Shown here: piece after piece, positions 59,700 to 64,000 of the stretch
Layout: each line of letters opens with the position of its first letter
How positions within the stretch are numbered: position 1 is the stretch's first letter
Assembly: GCA_017607445.1 (NCBI GenBank)
Contig: JAEVHH010000004.1
Span: 558,001 to 622,000 of the forward strand
Direction of reading: 5' to 3'
Source: Histoplasma ohiense
Lineage: Eukaryota > Ascomycota > Eurotiomycetes > Onygenales > Ajellomycetaceae
DNA: 64,000 bases
Made by a program: the position numbers and the translations under genes
The notes under the pieces: generated by a model
Database searches by the model: none
The model's input: the letters and a program-made list of their open reading frames with translations, nothing else
What the model was told of the DNA's origin: nothing

Positions 59700-61686
59700 A
59701 AAGTCTGTATACAATATCTAGGACTCGTCGTCTACCTAAGCAAGTTTTATACAGTTTTTATATCATGTGATTTAGTGGTGAAATATGGTCGTTATATTTA
59801 GAATATTGACAAGATTTATCAATTTTTTTATATAAAGTCATTTATATCTAAATTTAACAGTGTTTTTTCTACTAATTATTAGCATTCTATATATGCAGAA
59901 CATGAAATTAAACACGCATCAGCAATAATCTGATTATTTATATGACTGAGATGACTGAGTGACCAAGCCTCTGTAAATAATCACCGATAACCCAGTTATC
60001 CAAGGGGGTTTGGCTAGGGTGGTGTACAGGGGGGGGGCGTGTGTTATAACACCGCTAACGCGACCGCGTGGATAACTTGTTCTGGAAAACAGCTGGAGGT
60101 TGGAGGGCAACACAGCATGGGAAGTGACATTGCCGACTGTTGAAATAACCCACCCATGGACTGTGATTCTCTTGTGACATTTCTAACTGTGCCACAATTC
60201 TTCTGTTCAGTGTTCAAAGAGTTTTCTTCTGCATCTAGGAAGATGTTATGGCAAAGAGAAGGAGGAGCTTGGAATTTTTGCGTTTGAAACTTGATGCTGA
60301 TCTCGAACATTATCTCCGGGCCATAGAGGACACAGTCTAAGTTTAAGTTTCGTCTCTCTTCGCTCGTTCCATTTTTAAACTTTGATGGCTGGGCATTCAA
60401 TCTGGCGTTGAGGCTTGAATTGCTGTGACGGGTGATGACAGACACAGACTGCCTCTGCCCAGACCGGTTTTGTTGTAGCAAGGCGCACCTCCATCTATCA
60501 GACGATTCAGATCCAGATGCGAAACCGTAGAGAACATTTTCATCTTTCTGTTATATTTGTTATATCGACAATTGTCGAAGCTCGATTGACGTTTGTTGCC
60601 CGTAAAAGACCAGGGGGAGAGAGTACCCAACAGGCCACTCCTGGCGGGAGTTCCAGCGATACGTCACAAGCCCGGTACCGCATAGAGAGGGCATGCGTAC
60701 GAGGCTGGCCCCGCTAGAAAGTTAGCGGTAAAATTTACAACGGTGGTGTATTTTACGGTGGAAACAGCGTTGATAACCTTGTTCCTGCCCCCCTGATACG
60801 CGATGTTGACCTAGCGCAGACAGCAGTAGGCGAAAAGTAATACGCGGTACTGCTTGCTCCAGGGGCTCTTTCTGCTCTCCGCAAGCAGCAGCCGCACCAC
60901 CACAACCTCCACCGCCATCGTGGCTCATTTCTCCCAGCATCTCTCGACCTCCTCTCCGTTCGCTGCGTATACTATCACCTCCTCTCCTCTCCTCTCCTCT
61001 CCTCTCCTCCTCTCTGCATTTCCTCCCTCCCCTCCTCCGCCCGCGACGCCCCCATCCGGGAGTCTTGTGTCTGGGGCACTCTCATATGCCGCAGTCATCG
61101 ACCATCCCTGGCATTGGCGTCCAATCCCACAACGATCCCGCCAAAAAAAAAAAAAAAATACTGCGCTAGTCGATCCCTTTTCTTGCGGAAAAATAATAGG
61201 GGCTTGTCCTGTCATCTCGTTGCCCATTCTCCTTCATCCTCTCTTCATTTTTCTCCGATTCCATCAAACAGTTCATCCCGCCCCAATCCCAAGCTCTGTC
61301 AGGAACAGGCTCAGCAATCGCCGGAAAGACAAACGAATCTGACAGACGAACCGTCAAAATTTCGAAAGTATACTTAAACTTCAAATTTACGGCTAAGGAA
61401 ACAAATAGATCAATAAAACATCCTCTGGCACGCCCCTCGAGACGGCTCTCATGATCGCGTTCCTCTTACTGGCCTGACAGCTCTGGGAATCGATCTTGGT
61501 GGATCGAGAACTTGGGGGGTGGCTTTCCTGGCCTTTTTTTTTTTTTCCCTTACCTTTCGTTTCTTTTTCTTCTGTTTCAGCGGAGACAGACAGAGAGACA
61601 GGCGCAGAGAAAGAAAGAGAGCGAGACAGACCGTGTTGAAACCGGCCCCATAGCTATTCCGTCTTCGAGACAGCGGTTTCTCCACC
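59700..61686. other. Intergenic region upstream of the kinesin gene
   Basis: No gene supported. G9 run near 60031-60039, (CTCCT)n tract at 60980-61012 and an A16 run near 61143-61158. Frames at 60044-60630 and 60854-61384 are low-complexity or unsupported. The 5' UTR of the kinesin gene is pyrimidine-rich, then purine-rich (61530-61630). Confidence 0.55.
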
Positions 61687-64000
61687 ATGGCCAATTCTCC
61701 TCCTGCCTCTCCTATTCCCACCGGCCAGCCGCGTCCCATGAGCGCAATGATTCGACCTCCACGAAGCAACAGTCGCATGAGTATGAGCAGCAAACAGGGC
61801 GGTAGCAGGGCTTCAGATGAGGATACAAAGACGGCGGTGAAAGTCGGTGTGTAACAGTTTTTATTTTCTTTTATTTTGATTTCTTCTTGATATTTTAGTA
61901 TAACTATATATATGTCGCTAAACTCTCTGGCACAAAATGCATATACTTACACGAGTAAATACAAAACAGCTGTTCGCGTTCGCCCGCCATTGAAGCCCAC
62001 CGATCCAGGATTCGAGTTGATTCCACAGCGCTTTCAACGGTCAACAGTCCACGTCACGTCACCAACCAGCGTTGCTGTCGATGCTCCGCAAGGTCGCAAG
62101 CTGTTTGTATTCGATAGAGTGTTTGCGGAAACAGTGGATCAGGAAGGCATTTGGGAATACCTACAGGACAGCGTCAACTCTTTCGTACAGGGTTACAATG
62201 TTTCAATTCTCGCATACGGCCAGTCTGGCGCTGGCAAGTCTTACACTATGGGCACATCTGGTCCGACAGAGCAGAGCGACCAGAAAGTTATGGGTATGTG
62301 AACGTTTCCATCATGTATATATGTGCATATACGTATATACTGATCCTGGGTCTAATCATTTTCATTCTGATATAGGAATAATTCCTCGTGCCGCCCAACT
62401 TCTCTTTGAAAAGTTGACTGGGACTACACATACTCGCACAGGTTCAACCGGTCTACGGACCCCAACACGATATTCCGTCAATTCGTCATTGCCCCATTTC
62501 GGCAAGGGTGCTTTGGATAAAAGTTGGCAGTTGAAAGCCACTTATGTAGAGGTATATTATTCCTCATCATCAAAAAATTTTTTTTCTGGATAGATCAGGC
62601 CTTCTAACCCTGTTGGCGTCAAGATTTATAATGAACAACTCAGAGACCTCCTCCTCCCTGATACCACACCCATTGCAGAGCGAGGTTCTGTTACCATCCG
62701 CGAAGATACCAAGGGACGGATCCTACTCACGGGCCTGCACCAGGTCAACATCAACTCATTCGAGGATCTTATCGGGGCTCTGAATTTTGGATCCTCTATT
62801 CGACAAACGGATGCCACCGCGATCAACGCGAAATCCTCCCGCTCGCACGCCGTGTTTTCTTTGAACCTAGTCCAGCGCAAAGATCAGACCTCGACTCTGT
62901 CGACGCGTGAAAAACGATTATCGATGCCCGTCGAAGCCCTCTCTGGAGCTGACATATCAATTACCGTGGATAGCAAATTACACTTTGTTGACCTTGCCGG
63001 TAGCGAGCGCTTAAAAAACACTGGTGCATCTGGAGAACGGGCCAAGGAGGGAATATCAATTAACGCTGGTCTTGCTAGTTTGGGCAAGGTCATTTCACAA
63101 CTTTCATCGAGACAGGCCGGTTCCCACGTCTCATACCGCGATTCTAAACTCACTCGACTACTTCAAGATTCACTAGGTGGCAATGCGATCACTTATATGA
63201 TTGCCTGCGTTACACCTGCCGAGTTCCACCTTAGTGAGACTCTAAACACCGTACAGTATGCCCAGCGGGCTAGAGCCATCCAGAGCAAACCTCGTATCCA
63301 GCAAATAACGGATGAGAGCGATAAACAAGCTGTCATCGATAGACTAAAAGCGGAGGTAGCATTTTTGCGCCAACAGATCAACAATTCCGAGGGCGGGGAT
63401 AGAAGGAGCAATGCCCCCCAAGAACGTGCAGAACGTCAAAATGAAAGAGAAATAGAACTACAGAATCACCTTTTGGATGTTCAAGAGAGCTATACTGCAC
63501 TAAGCCAGCGACATGCCAAACTGATCTCAGAACTGACAAAGGCTACTGATTTTACTGGGGATACTGACGACCTACAAAATCTGCTTGGTGATAGTGCGAT
63601 GGAAAGGCTGAAGCGCTCCCATTCATTCGCAGAGTCTGTCGAGCAAGTGGTATTGGAGTATGAAAAGACAATTCAAAGCTTGGAATCATCGTTGTCAAAC
63701 ACACGCTCCTCACTGTCCAACACTGAAAGCAGCCTTCTAGAAAAGGAGACCAAGTGTGCCTATATTGAGACTGTAAATGCCCAGCTACAGGCCCGCATTC
63801 AGAAGATGATGGATCGTGAAGCAAATACTGAACATTATCTACATGAACTCGAGTCCAAACTTGATGGCCATACCACTGGTGAAGAGAAAAACGCTGCTAT
63901 TATTGCTGAGCTACGCAAGGAAATCGCTCGTGCGCGTGAAAATGAAGCCAGCTGTGAAGACTACATATCGACACTGGAGGAACGACTGGCGGAGGCTGAT
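61687..64000 (+). CDS. Kinesin motor protein, N-terminal motor (partial, runs off the window)
   Basis: Exons 61687-61846, 61970-62293, 62376-62551 and 62623-64000 (continues). Introns are GTGTGT...AACAG, GTATGT...ATATAG and GTATAT...GTCAAG, all keeping frame. 679 residues are visible. A Ser/Pro-rich N-terminus of about 50 residues precedes the motor, which starts VKVAVRVRPPLKP. Nucleotide-binding motifs are complete: GQSGAGKSYTMG (P-loop), NAKSSRSH (switch I) and LHFVDLAGSERLKNTG (switch II). YRDSKLTRLLQDSLGG and ETLNTVQYAQRARAI follow. From about residue 430 it is coiled coil. Motor-first layout and sequence suggest a kinesin-4-like (KIF4/KIF21) member, which would use ATP to move along or regulate microtubules. 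The class is less sure than the family, because the tail is missing. No damage was seen. Confidence 0.93.

Noticed and set aside
60044..60630. 145-aa and 77-aa minus-strand frames
   Set aside because: No recognisable domain, no introns and no consistent frame; not supported as a gene.
60854..61384. Overlapping frames on both strands (up to 162 aa)
   Set aside because: Driven by a CTCCT microsatellite and an A-run upstream of the kinesin gene.

Overview
The window looks like a filamentous ascomycete of the order Onygenales, most like Ajellomycetaceae (Blastomyces and relatives). This is inferred from three things: short GT-AG introns of about 50-130 nt with CTAAC/TACTAA-like branch sites, the gene set, and a split into a CpG-depleted AT-rich block full of gypsy elements (1 to about 31,080) and ordinary CpG-containing gene space (about 31,080-64,000). 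No sequence search was possible, so the genus is an inference.

Region 1 (1-31,082) is almost entirely dead Ty3/gypsy chromovirus DNA. There are two families. Family A has LTRs of 533-599 bp whose length depends on a 63-bp tandem unit. Family B has LTRs of 271 bp. The insertion order can be read from target-site duplications. A B copy (B2, minus, 5292-26288, TSD TCTGC) was hit in its gag by a second B copy (B1, plus, 11374-24616, TSD TCTTA/TTTTA). B1 was hit by an A copy (A2, minus, 17337-23430, TSD AGATC). The 5' LTR of B2 was hit by an A element now reduced to a solo LTR (25675-26273, TSD GTTGC). Two more A copies border the stack (A1 at 1-3980, A3 at 26487-30164). All copies carry C-to-T and G-to-A damage concentrated at CpG, as expected of RIP in Onygenales. 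Family B also carries a multi-exon antisense reading frame between pol and the 3' LTR, with two copies of a six-cysteine zinc-finger-like motif. A tRNA-derived SINE with a 14-bp TSD and a solo-LTR-like repeat lie at the border of the block.

Region 2 (32,000-48,000) holds intact spliced genes: a conserved small 105-aa protein, a 120-aa secreted protein, a neutral amino acid transporter (AAAP/Mtr type), a six-exon fungal rhodopsin-domain (SAT4-type) membrane protein, and a 1360-aa hydantoinase/5-oxoprolinase fusion.

Region 3 (48,000-60,000) is an accessory island. It contains a 161-aa orphan gene, a decayed SF1 (UPF1-like) helicase whose Walker A motif is broken by one inserted base, a decayed caspase-like protein whose catalytic cysteine block is broken by one missing base, a 134-aa secreted cysteine-rich protein, and a 1.16-kb element with about 95-bp inverted terminal repeats. 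Region 4 (61,687 to the window end) is the 5' part of a kinesin motor gene, cut by the window edge.
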